This document shows positions 1 to 5,863 of a DNA stretch of 5,911 nucleotides, piece by piece (position 1 is the first letter of the stretch; each line of letters opens with the position of its first letter). The position numbers and the translations under genes are program-made. The notes below the pieces were generated by a model. It was not told the origin of the DNA. It saw only the letters and a program-made list of their open reading frames with translations, and made no database searches. The stretch covers positions 1-5,911 of the forward strand of contig CAJTVE010000105.1 of assembly GCA_910579655.1 (NCBI GenBank), written 5' to 3'. This stretch comes from an uncultured Allobaculum sp. Lineage in GTDB: Bacteria; Bacillota_I; Bacilli_A; Erysipelotrichales; Erysipelotrichaceae.

Positions 1-75
1 TCCCATCTCGAACACGGCCGTTAAGCCATTGAACGCCGACGATAGTGTAAAAGCAAAAATAGGAAGTCGCCAGAC
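1..75 (+). rRNA. rrf: 5S ribosomal RNA, 3' part (5' end outside window)
   Basis: The stretch matches the conserved second half of bacterial 5S rRNA: TCCCATCTCGAACACGG (loop C and helix III), then GTTAAGC, GCCGA, and the 3' arm AGGAAGTCGCCAGAC ending near 75. About 40 bases of the 5' half are missing because the window starts inside the gene. The molecule forms part of the large ribosomal subunit and would be the last gene of a + strand rRNA operon. Helix IV is very short (GU/GC around an AAAA loop at 47-54), unlike the long helix of E. coli or Bacillus 5S. The terminator follows directly. The exact 3' end is uncertain by a few bases. Confidence 0.95.
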
Positions 76-130
76 AATAAAAAGTCCCGGATTTACGGTA
101 GATACGTAAAATCCGGGACTTTTTATTTTT
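76..130 (+). terminator. Rho-independent terminator of the rRNA operon, probably bidirectional
   Basis: A long, almost perfect stem has its left arm at 76-97 and right arm at 105-127 with a 7-base loop (98-104). The core is AAAAAGTCCCGGATTT paired with AAATCCGGGACTTTTT, and there is one bulged A in the right arm. The + strand ends in TTTTTATTTTT, giving a classical U-tract after the 5S rRNA. Read on the - strand the hairpin is also followed by a T-rich run, so it could stop transcripts of the convergent ATPase gene, whose stop codon is about 150 bp away. Confidence 0.93.
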
Positions 131-255
131 AGGTGGAGATGAAACGTTTTCATCTTGAAGACTTCTCATGAGTAAACGGTTATTCCGAAGGGCATAAGGG
201 CCAGTTTGGCGAACTTAAAAAGCATTGTACCTGAATAATTCACGAGCCATTATAA

Positions 256-267
256 TCCAAATTTGGA
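256..267. repeat. 12-bp perfect palindrome downstream of the ATPase gene
   Basis: TCCAAATTTGGA is self-complementary over 12 bases and lies 12 bp past the stop codon of the DUF4143 ATPase gene. It has no loop and no T-tract, so it is not a terminator. It may be a protein site or chance in AT-rich DNA. The rest of 131-278 holds no gene that I can support; the tiny reading frames there are under 12 codons and lack properly spaced ribosome binding sites. Confidence 0.35.
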
Positions 268-278
268 AAGAGCGGCCA

Positions 279-1670
279 TCAATCGCTCGACTCATCAAGT
301 TTTGGAAACTCAAAATCTAATGGTTCAAAGTTAAAAGAAATCAGGTCCTCTGGTAATGCAGTTTTTTGAATGAGAAACATCATATACCAAGGAAGGTAGG
401 TGATTTTTTCATGCGTTTCCACATTGCCCGAACAGATGACATAGGCATTTTTGATCGGCCATGCTTTTTGACTTAAGGCGTGATTAAGTGCTGGATGTGA
501 TTTATAGTTTTTACCAGATTTCATTTCTAAAATTGAAATTTCGTTTCCTTCTTCAATGACAAAATCGAGTTCTCCAAGATTTTTGCTGTTGAAGTAATAT
601 AACTGGAATCCATTGGCACATAGTGCCTGGGCAGCAGCGTTTTCCAGAATAGCACCCCAGTTCAATGTCGGATCTTGTTGAAGAATTTTGAGCTGAATTC
701 CATCAAATTGTGAGCAGAGCATGCCCGTATCCAGAAAGTACAACCGAAAAAGGGATCGCTTCTCATTGAGCTTTAGGGGGAAAACGAGATCACGGCTATT
801 AAAGGATGGCAGGACAATCCCAGCCTGTGTTAGCCATGAAAGTGCACCTTGATACGATTTGAAGGATACTTTTTTACCGTCCGCAGCTTGTGAGAGAATA
901 AATCGATTGTTGGAACTATTGAGCTGTGATGGGACGCTTTCATATAGATCTAAAATCTTGACGATTTCAGAGGAAGCGGCATATTTAGTGATATCCATAC
1001 TATAGAGATGCCACAAGTCTTGCTGAACGCCAATGCTTTCTCTGATTCGTTGGCTTTCGATATAAACAGAAACAGATTTCGGCATTCCGCCCACAACAAG
1101 GTAAGTTAAAAAAAGACGAAGCATTTGTTTGTGGACAAATTCTGGTACGGGAATTCGCTTTTTAAAACATTCTTTGAGATGGACAATGGTAGACTCCGGT
1201 ACTTTTACGCCCCACATAAACTCTTCAAAGTCGAGTGGATACATATTCACAAGCCGCTCAAAACCGACAGGAACAGAAGGAATCTGACTTAATTTAACTC
1301 CGAGCAGTGATCCTGTTTCGATATAACGACAAGAACCTTCTTGAACAAGATACTTAATAGCAGTTCTAGCTTTTGGACACTCTTGAATTTCATCAAGTAA
1401 AATTAATGTTTTTCCTTTCAGAATTTCCTGTCTTGAGAAGAGCTCAATTTGGCTAAGAAGAAAAGCAGGGTCCAAAGTAGAGTCAAAAATTTCTTTCGCT
1501 TCTGGACTTTGAATAAAGTCAATTTTGATAAATCGTTCAAAATGCTGCGTGGCGAACTCTTCGACACTTGTAGTTTTCCCAATCTGCCTAGCTCCAAAAA
1601 TACAGAGAGCTTGATTGGAAGAATGATTCATCCAGTGAATAAGTGTGTCTTCAATTTTTCTTTTGAGCAT
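279..1670 (-). CDS. AAA_14/DUF4143-family ATP-binding protein
   Basis: This is a 463-residue cytoplasmic P-loop ATPase, full length for the AAA_14 plus DUF4143 family. Residues 26-33 (GARQIGKT) form Walker A and 89-96 (LILLDEIQ) Walker B. YIETGSLLG at 116-124 fits the sensor-1 position, followed by YPLDFEEF (144-151) and GGMP (194-197), both typical of the family. The DUF4143 region (about 210-385) ends in a PD-(D/E)XK-like signature: E343, D369 in GELDFVIE, and E382-x-K384 in LEMKSG. The biochemical role of the family is unsettled; no HTH or membrane segment is visible. The start is set at ATG 1670 because GGAGG (1679-1683) lies 8 bases upstream. A TTG at 1685 in the same frame would overlap that ribosome binding site. 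The gene appears monocistronic, with the MupG-like gene's terminator upstream and the rRNA terminator downstream. An unusual 32-bp repeat array precedes it. Confidence 0.93.
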   Translation of the reverse strand: MLKRKIEDTLIHWMNHSSNQALCIFGARQIGKTTSVEEFATQHFERFIKIDFIQSPEAKEIFDSTLDPAFLLSQIELFSRQEILKGKTLILLDEIQECPKARTAIKYLVQEGSCRYIETGSLLGVKLSQIPSVPVGFERLVNMYPLDFEEFMWGVKVPESTIVHLKECFKKRIPVPEFVHKQMLRLFLTYLVVGGMPKSVSVYIESQRIRESIGVQQDLWHLYSMDITKYAASSEIVKILDLYESVPSQLNSSNNRFILSQAADGKKVSFKSYQGALSWLTQAGIVLPSFNSRDLVFPLKLNEKRSLFRLYFLDTGMLCSQFDGIQLKILQQDPTLNWGAILENAAAQALCANGFQLYYFNSKNLGELDFVIEEGNEISILEMKSGKNYKSHPALNHALSQKAWPIKNAYVICSGNVETHEKITYLPWYMMFLIQKTALPEDLISFNFEPLDFEFPKLDESSD

Positions 1671-1678
1671 GGGAAACA

Positions 1679-1683
1679 CCTCC
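1679..1683 (-). promoter_or_regulatory. Ribosome binding site deciding the ATPase start
   Basis: GGAGG on the - strand sits 8 bases before ATG 1670. It falls inside the reading frame if the upstream TTG (1685) is used, so ATG 1670 is the better start. Confidence 0.85.
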
Positions 1684-1731
1684 AAATTTAATGGAACAGT
1701 ATCTTGGATTTAGTTTACCATGCTCTAATCA

Positions 1732-1859
1732 GAAAAAGTTTATTAAAATCAACTTTTTCCATAATAAAAGTTTGCTTATAACCACTTTTTCTATGGAAAA
1801 AGTGGTTTATATTCAACTTTTTCTGCATCTAAAGTTTCTTTCCTACCACTTTTTCTTGA
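1732..1859. repeat. Four tandem 32-bp units with inverted GAAAAAGT / ACTTTTTC boxes
   Basis: Units run 1732-1763, 1764-1795, 1796-1827 and 1828-1859. ACTTTTTC occurs exactly at 1752, 1784, 1816 and 1848. Its inverse GAAAAAGT is exact at 1732 and 1796, and degenerate (core AAAGT kept) at 1764 and 1828. Each ACTTTTTC is followed, four bases later, by the inverse box of the next unit. The central pair is the strongest dyad, with 11-base arms ACCACTTTTTC (1781-1791) and GAAAAAGTGGT (1796-1806). Units 1 and 3 share TCAACTTTTTC while units 2 and 4 share ACCACTTTTTC. By hand count units 1 and 3 agree at 24 of 32 positions and units 2 and 4 at 21. The array starts 62 bp before the ATPase start codon and so lies in its likely promoter region. 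The 32-bp period is close to three helical turns, which suggests a multi-site operator; that role is inference. Confidence 0.85.
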
Positions 1860-1913
1860 TTCAATAGATGAGGGCAAAGATGATCAGACTGGATCTTTCA
1901 GGACTTATGACCG

Positions 1914-1955
1914 AAAAAAAACGGAAAATCAGTGCTTTAAAACACGGACTTTCCG
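1914..1955 (-). terminator. Rho-independent terminator downstream of the MupG-like gene
   Basis: On the - strand CGGAAA (1950-1955) pairs with TTTCCG (1922-1927), with a further GTG/CAC pairing inside, and the hairpin is followed by eight T (1914-1921). It lies about 70 bp past the stop of the MupG-like gene and separates it from the ATPase gene. The inner stem has an internal loop, so strength is moderate. Confidence 0.65.
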
Positions 1956-1998
1956 GTCAGTACGGTGTTCCAGGAGGGTGGAATTAGGAATGATGGGA

Positions 1999-2034
1999 AA
2001 TTGCTGATGAAAAACCTGGATCCGATCAGCAATT
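1999..2034 (-). repeat. Inverted repeat spanning the 3' end of the MupG-like gene
   Basis: Perfect 10-base arms AATTGCTGAT (1999-2008) and ATCAGCAATT (2025-2034) enclose a 16-base loop. One arm covers the last codons and stop codon. No T-tract follows on either strand, so this is not a terminator by itself; it may protect the mRNA 3' end or be a chance structure. Confidence 0.4.
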
Positions 2035-3222
2035 GCCTGCATCAACAAAGCTGAAAATGTCCATGGCGCCGATTTCATTAAGGACCATTATCTCATCTGG
2101 ATCGATGTGGCCGACGAGGTTTCTCTGATCATCGTTTTTCATTGGCTTCATGCAGATCTGGACTTCGCCTGCATAGTGTTTGCAGTTGTCATTGACAATC
2201 AGCACGTCACCTTTTTCAAACATCGGTTTGTCGGCTTTGCGTGGTGTGAACGCTTTGTCTTTGTATAACATACGGCCAAGACGGCTGCGAATCATATAGT
2301 TCAGGCAGTCTCCCAGATCCATCTGGGCTGGGAATTTGAACAGAGCTTCTTTTTCCAGTTCGGTGATTTCAGGTTCCAGATGAATTTTCAGTGGGATTTT
2401 ACGCACATCGCCCGAAGGAAGCCATTCTTTAATCAGATCGCCAAAGAAAGGATCGTCACAGCTGTAGCTTTCAAGCGTTGGATAGGCTTCTTCCATGGTT
2501 TTAGAAATAATCTCAAACTCACTTTTCGGAGCAAATGCATTACCGAAGATTGCTTCGTCAACGTTTTTCATGGCAATCATGTGCTTGAGCTGGCTTTCCA
2601 CTGGAATGTCCCGATGCTCTTCAATCGTAGGCAGACCATCAGAAACGGGCCATGGGCCATGCAGACCAGGCTGCTGAGAGCTTAAGAACATGGCTACAGA
2701 AATTCCCTGTTTTTGCAGAGCGTCATTGGTTGTTTTGACTGCTTCATAGGATGGGCAGGTGTAACGCTGTGGGTAGAAGTTATGGCAGGTCAGAATATTA
2801 TCTGGATTTCCGCCGTCTGCGATGATCTGGGCTGTGATATCACTCATCGAAGCATTGAATTCAATTTTCAGACCATCTGTATTGTTGACCAGGGTCACAT
2901 CACGCTCATCATGGAATACGCCATCCATGCGCAGAATGTCGAGACCCATTTCCTTAAATACGGATAAGTCATCCGCTTTGGCACCGAGTCTTGCAAATAA
3001 AGCACTGTTGCAGTCACCAGAAGCGACCATTCCGTATTTATGAGCAATGTCAGTCAGGTTTCTGAAAAACTCAACCATCTGGTCTCTTGGAGCATCCACT
3101 GAGAATAAGGAAGTGAATACTTTTTCAAATCCATGTTCTGATGCCAGTTTCAGATAGGCATCAATGTCTTCCAATGTTTCCTGTTCAGGGTAAACGGAAA
3201 CACCTAAACGAATCTTTTTCAT
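2026..3222 (-). CDS. mupG: MupG-like 6-phospho-N-acetylmuramidase (DUF871 family, GH170)
   Basis: This 398-residue protein has the two-part layout of the DUF871/MupG family: an N-terminal TIM-barrel (about 1-275), opening with KIRLGVSVYPE and including GMVASGDCN (64-72), GLDILRMDG (93-101) and CHNFYP (146-151), then a C-terminal cyclophilin-like domain (about 280-398). Family knowledge: MupG of Staphylococcus aureus cleaves cytoplasmic MurNAc-6-phosphate-GlcNAc to MurNAc-6-phosphate and GlcNAc during cell-wall recycling. No signal peptide is visible, consistent with a cytoplasmic enzyme. The start at ATG 3222 follows GGAGG (3228-3232) by 5 bases; a TTG 12 codons upstream in the same frame would place that site inside the gene. 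The usual partners (murQ, murR, the MurNAc PTS) are absent nearby, so the exact substrate is less certain than the fold. A terminator lies downstream, and the permease gene ends 187 bp upstream. No convincing promoter was found in that gap. Confidence 0.85.
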   Translation of the reverse strand: MKKIRLGVSVYPEQETLEDIDAYLKLASEHGFEKVFTSLFSVDAPRDQMVEFFRNLTDIAHKYGMVASGDCNSALFARLGAKADDLSVFKEMGLDILRMDGVFHDERDVTLVNNTDGLKIEFNASMSDITAQIIADGGNPDNILTCHNFYPQRYTCPSYEAVKTTNDALQKQGISVAMFLSSQQPGLHGPWPVSDGLPTIEEHRDIPVESQLKHMIAMKNVDEAIFGNAFAPKSEFEIISKTMEEAYPTLESYSCDDPFFGDLIKEWLPSGDVRKIPLKIHLEPEITELEKEALFKFPAQMDLGDCLNYMIRSRLGRMLYKDKAFTPRKADKPMFEKGDVLIVNDNCKHYAGEVQICMKPMKNDDQRNLVGHIDPDEIMVLNEIGAMDIFSFVDAGNC

Positions 3223-3227
3223 TTTTT

Positions 3228-3232
3228 CCTCC
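3228..3232 (-). promoter_or_regulatory. Ribosome binding site deciding the MupG-like start
   Basis: GGAGG followed by five A precedes ATG 3222 on the - strand. It supports this start over the in-frame TTG at 3258. Confidence 0.8.
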
Positions 3233-3409
3233 GCTGTATCTCTTTTTCGATTTGCCAAGGTCAGAATTCTGTTAGCGTGCGGCCAGAATCCAAGGGCAAA
3301 ATCGGTATTCTCTCCTCACCAGCATAGACGTTTTTCTACAAAATTACAGTTTTCTTTTTCCGATTACCAGGCAGTCTTTCCGGTAAAATGAGGCTTTGAA
3401 TAGGGGAGA

Positions 3410-5374
3410 TCAGCGTTTACAGGTGATTCGAAAATAAGTTCTTGCGGTCAGTTTGTAGATTGCTACATAGAGGGCCGCAAAAATCAGGAAGGTCAAAACC
3501 ATGACAGGAGCAATTAACTTGCCGGATGCATCGAAGACAGCGTCCAGAACGGTTTTGATAATTGGAAAAGCGAAGGCCATATGAATCGCTGCTACACTCA
3601 GAGGGGCAAAGAACAGAAGAAGAACTTGGTCGTTAATGATTTTTCGAATCTGTCTGTCTTCCAGACCGACGTTCTGCATGATCGCAAACCGCTTTTGATC
3701 TTCAAGTCCTTCAGAAATCTGCTTATAGTACATGATCAGAATGATGAACAGGATAAAGGCCAGACTTACGTAGATACCGACAAACAGAAGACCAGAATAT
3801 GTAGCTTTGTCCATTGCGAGTTGCTCGCGGCGAGTGGATACAATAGTCATTTGTCTGTGGGCCAGACTGCCTGGAAGATCGGAAATCTCGCCAAGATCCA
3901 AACCCGAACTGATCATGCTTTCAAGTTCTGCCTGACTAATGGTGTTTTCAAAAGCAGGATCCAGATCAAAATCGGCCTGAATGAGAAGGCCTGTATCGGG
4001 AATGGTAAATGGCTCCAAAGAAGAGACCACTCCGATTAATGTATCGGACTTACTTGCTCGATTGGCGTAAGGTGCTAAGTTCAATGAGGTCGACTGAATA
4101 GAAGTAGGATATAAGGTTTTTTTCGCAATTTGAACCGGAGTGTTGATTCCATTGTTTGTCAACGTATAAATTTCATCTTCTTTCAGATTCAAGTGCTGGC
4201 CAGTCGCTTTTTCATAGCGATCCTGACGGATCAGCCAGAGGGATTGATCATCATTTGTTTGAACTCGGTAGAGTGGAATGCCAATTGCAAGATTTTTAAA
4301 AGGAATGCCTGCCTGATCCAAGCTCTGGGAAATGGCTTTTTCAAGATCTGGAAGACGAGCATCGACACTTGTTGGATCGTCGCTGTAAAGCCAGAGTTGA
4401 AGCTTTGCGTCGGCCTGGAAGTTTTGGCTGCTTTGCGTATCGATCAGTCCGAATAAGGAAACTGAACTCGTCAAGGCAGTCAGAATCATGCAGGACAGAA
4501 TTGCAATATTGGCCAGAGAAGCTGCGTTGGCTCGAAGCCGATATTTCATCAGGGACAAGGATACAAAGTGATTTGGCTTGTAGTAGTAATCCGGATTTTT
4601 CTGCAAACCGTTGAGAAATGCTTCGATCCCGCCGAGAAACAGGCAATAGGTCCCGATAATGATCAGAATCACTGCAATCATAAAATTCAGCACAACAATA
4701 GAAGAGGACTGGGTACTTAATGCAATCCAATATCCACCGCCAAGACAGAGAAGCCCCAGAATAGTAATTAGTTTCTGTCCTTTTGGAGCGGTCTGTGGGT
4801 GAGAAGATCCGTGCAGCAGATCAATTGGTTTTGTTTTCAGCAGACAGAAGGCAGACCAAAGCCCGATAAGGATGTAATAAAACCCGATGACCAGAACCAT
4901 GGAGATCACAGCCTGAGGCTGTAAATTCAATCCCAGAACAGCTGGCAGGCTCAAAAGTCTTGCGGCAAGCAAAGCCATCATCTTCTGCATGACCAGTCCG
5001 CTAAGAAATCCGAAAACTATGGTCAGCCCATAAAAAACAAGATATTGGTAAAACAGAATCCGAAGCAGATGGCCTCGTTCCAGTCCAAGCAGATGGAACA
5101 GTCCATTTTCCGGTTGCCGATTCTTCTGTAAGACCTGATTTAGATACAGGAAGAATAGACATCCAAAAAGCTCCAGAATTGGATATCCATATTCAAGAAA
5201 GGTGTTCATGATCCGAGAACCTTTATAGATACTCTGCCCGGAGAATAAGATCAAAGAGCGCAGAGAAAACAGAAAGGCGGCCACCAGAATAGATCCGCCC
5301 AGAAATGGCAGTGTGATCCGATAATTCTTCTTGAGCGACTGTAAAGCCAGCTGCCAGTATATTCGATTATTCAT
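3410..5374 (-). CDS. BceB/VraG-type ABC transporter permease (FtsX-like, antimicrobial peptide resistance family)
   Basis: This 654-residue membrane protein shows the ten-segment BceB pattern: segments near 21-44, 60-79, 106-128, 153-179, 200-220, 225-250 and 286-311, then a large extracytoplasmic domain (about 312-523), then segments near 525-550, 583-606 and 620-641. The stretch after segment 8, with KRFAIMQNVGL (561-571) and later FFAPLSVAAIHMAFAFP (588-604), is characteristic of the C-terminal FtsX domain of this family. Members work with a BceA-type ATPase and often a BceRS two-component system to sense or detoxify cell-wall-active peptides such as bacitracin. The start at ATG 5374 follows AAAGGA (5383-5388) by 8 bases. 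Length is normal and the frame is intact. The odd feature is that no ATPase gene lies directly upstream, where bceA normally sits; the 537 bp there hold no ATPase motif. It may use an ATPase encoded elsewhere. The specific substrate cannot be inferred. Confidence 0.9.
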   Translation of the reverse strand: MNNRIYWQLALQSLKKNYRITLPFLGGSILVAAFLFSLRSLILFSGQSIYKGSRIMNTFLEYGYPILELFGCLFFLYLNQVLQKNRQPENGLFHLLGLERGHLLRILFYQYLVFYGLTIVFGFLSGLVMQKMMALLAARLLSLPAVLGLNLQPQAVISMVLVIGFYYILIGLWSAFCLLKTKPIDLLHGSSHPQTAPKGQKLITILGLLCLGGGYWIALSTQSSSIVVLNFMIAVILIIIGTYCLFLGGIEAFLNGLQKNPDYYYKPNHFVSLSLMKYRLRANAASLANIAILSCMILTALTSSVSLFGLIDTQSSQNFQADAKLQLWLYSDDPTSVDARLPDLEKAISQSLDQAGIPFKNLAIGIPLYRVQTNDDQSLWLIRQDRYEKATGQHLNLKEDEIYTLTNNGINTPVQIAKKTLYPTSIQSTSLNLAPYANRASKSDTLIGVVSSLEPFTIPDTGLLIQADFDLDPAFENTISQAELESMISSGLDLGEISDLPGSLAHRQMTIVSTRREQLAMDKATYSGLLFVGIYVSLAFILFIILIMYYKQISEGLEDQKRFAIMQNVGLEDRQIRKIINDQVLLLFFAPLSVAAIHMAFAFPIIKTVLDAVFDASGKLIAPVMVLTFLIFAALYVAIYKLTARTYFRITCKR

Positions 5375-5672
5375 TTTTCAGTTCCTTTCCTGATTTGTTT
5401 TTGAAAGAGAAGGAATCCATCCATACTCATTTCGCCTGATTTCCAGTTTCTTGATTGGATTTCTGGAAATAGACAGGCCTTTGCGGATTACTTGATCTGG
5501 CTGCAATTGATTTGGAGGGATTTATTTCATCTCTTTTGAGTGAATTTCTTGCTTTCCAGTTTATAGGGCTGCTTTTCGCTTTTCTATGTGTTCCTCTTAC
5601 GGTTTTGACTTGGTTCTTACATGGTTGTCATCATAGAAAATCAAATGCATGGATAAGGCAAAAACCAAATAT
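5375..5672. other. Intergenic stretch without a supportable gene
   Basis: I translated the - strand here to look for the expected transporter ATPase. The open stretches have no ATG start, no Walker or ABC signature motifs, and end in three different frames just before the permease. On the + strand a TTGACT at 5605-5610 has no matching -10 box at normal spacing. The only structure seen is an inverted repeat ATTTCCAG/CTGGAAAT (5439-5446 and 5463-5470) with a 16-base loop, about 65 bp before the permease start. It could be a regulatory site, but it does not resemble the BceR operator as I know it. Confidence 0.6.
5439..5470. repeat. Inverted repeat upstream of the permease gene
   Basis: Perfect 8-base arms ATTTCCAG and CTGGAAAT are separated by 16 bases. 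It lies 65 bp before the permease start codon, a position suited to an operator. No T-tract follows, and function is unproven. Confidence 0.35.
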
Positions 5673-5701
5673 TTGACAGCGTGCGAAAAACGCGCTATAA
5701 A
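5673..5701 (+). promoter_or_regulatory. Strong sigma-A-type promoter P1
   Basis: TTGACA (5673-5678) is a perfect -35 box and TATAAA (5696-5701) a five-of-six -10 box, with the ideal 17-bp spacer. The region before the -35 box is rich in A. The spacer contains a GC-rich dyad (GTGCG, AAAAA, CGCGC at 5681-5695). It reads rightward, away from the permease, into the structured region and P2. Together with P2 it resembles the tandem P1/P2 promoters of rRNA operons. Confidence 0.8.
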
Positions 5702-5739
5702 GAATAAGCTGTTTTTCGTTTTGAAGGACAGTTTGAACG

Positions 5740-5793
5740 CCAGAGCAAAATTGGAACCTGCCCAAAGGCAGAATTCCTTCTGTAAAACTCTGG
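5740..5793 (+). other. Potential structured RNA in the P1 transcript
   Basis: CCAGAG (5740-5745) can pair with CTCTGG (5788-5793). Inside it GGAA (5753-5756) pairs with TTCC (5774-5777), and CTGCC (5758-5762) with GGCAG (5767-5771) around a CAAA loop. Three nested stems in about 54 bases are more than expected by chance. There is no T-tract, so it is not a terminator. It would be part of the leader made from P1, possibly an rRNA processing or leader element. Confidence 0.5.
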
Positions 5794-5799
5794 AATGTG

Positions 5800-5857
5800 A
5801 ATTTATAAAATATTTTCACAAAAAGACTTGACCCGGGATACCACCCGGTGTTATAGT
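5800..5857 (+). promoter_or_regulatory. Strong promoter P2 with AT-rich upstream element
   Basis: TTGACC (5828-5833) and TATAGT (5852-5857) are separated by 18 bp, or 17 bp if TTATAG is read as the -10 box. An AT-rich stretch (about 5800-5825, including AAAATATTTT) directly precedes the -35 box and looks like an UP element, as found at rRNA promoters. The spacer carries a dyad CCGGG (5833-5837) and CCCGG (5844-5848). Transcription would start near 5864 and leave the window to the right. The second rRNA operon assignment is inference, as no 16S sequence is reached. Confidence 0.8.
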
Positions 5858-5863
5858 AATTGA

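Noticed and set aside
132..212. Two tiny overlapping + strand frames (10 and 9 codons) after the rRNA terminator
   Set aside because: The purine-rich stretch before the first ATG is too close to serve as a ribosome binding site. They lie just past a strong terminator and are too short to judge.
249..256. Perfect TATAAT (251-256) as a promoter
   Set aside because: No -35 box at 16-18 bp on either strand; the nearest TTGTAC is 20 bp away, and there is no gene downstream on the + strand.
1732..1859. CRISPR array
   Set aside because: Although the period is regular, only short boxes are conserved within each 32-bp unit. There is no identical repeat of 23 bases or more with unique spacers of similar length, and no cas gene is present.
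1990..2007. Small + strand gene with an AGGAGG site near 1972
   Set aside because: The frame from ATG 1990 stops after five codons.
3320..3341. Catabolite-control (cre) site upstream of the MupG-like gene
   Set aside because: The sequence ATAGACGTTTTTCTA shares only part of the cre consensus and lacks the key TG...CA ends.
3364..3386. Terminator after the permease gene
   Set aside because: TTACC/GGTAA arms are only 5 bp with a 13-base loop and no T-tract follows on the - strand.
3581..4456. Two + strand frames of 152 and 108 codons opposite the permease
   Set aside because: They are antisense shadows of the permease coding sequence, without ribosome binding sites or recognisable domains.
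4341..4730. 129-codon reading frame on the - strand inside the permease gene
   Set aside because: It lies in another frame of a well-supported membrane protein gene, and its composition looks like an out-of-frame translation.
5631..5831. Overlapping reading frames of about 60 codons on both strands (5649-5831 + and 5631-5819 -)
   Set aside because: Neither has a ribosome binding site at a normal distance, they overlap each other almost fully, and the + frame runs through promoter P1 and the P2 -35 box. The translations show no recognisable motif.
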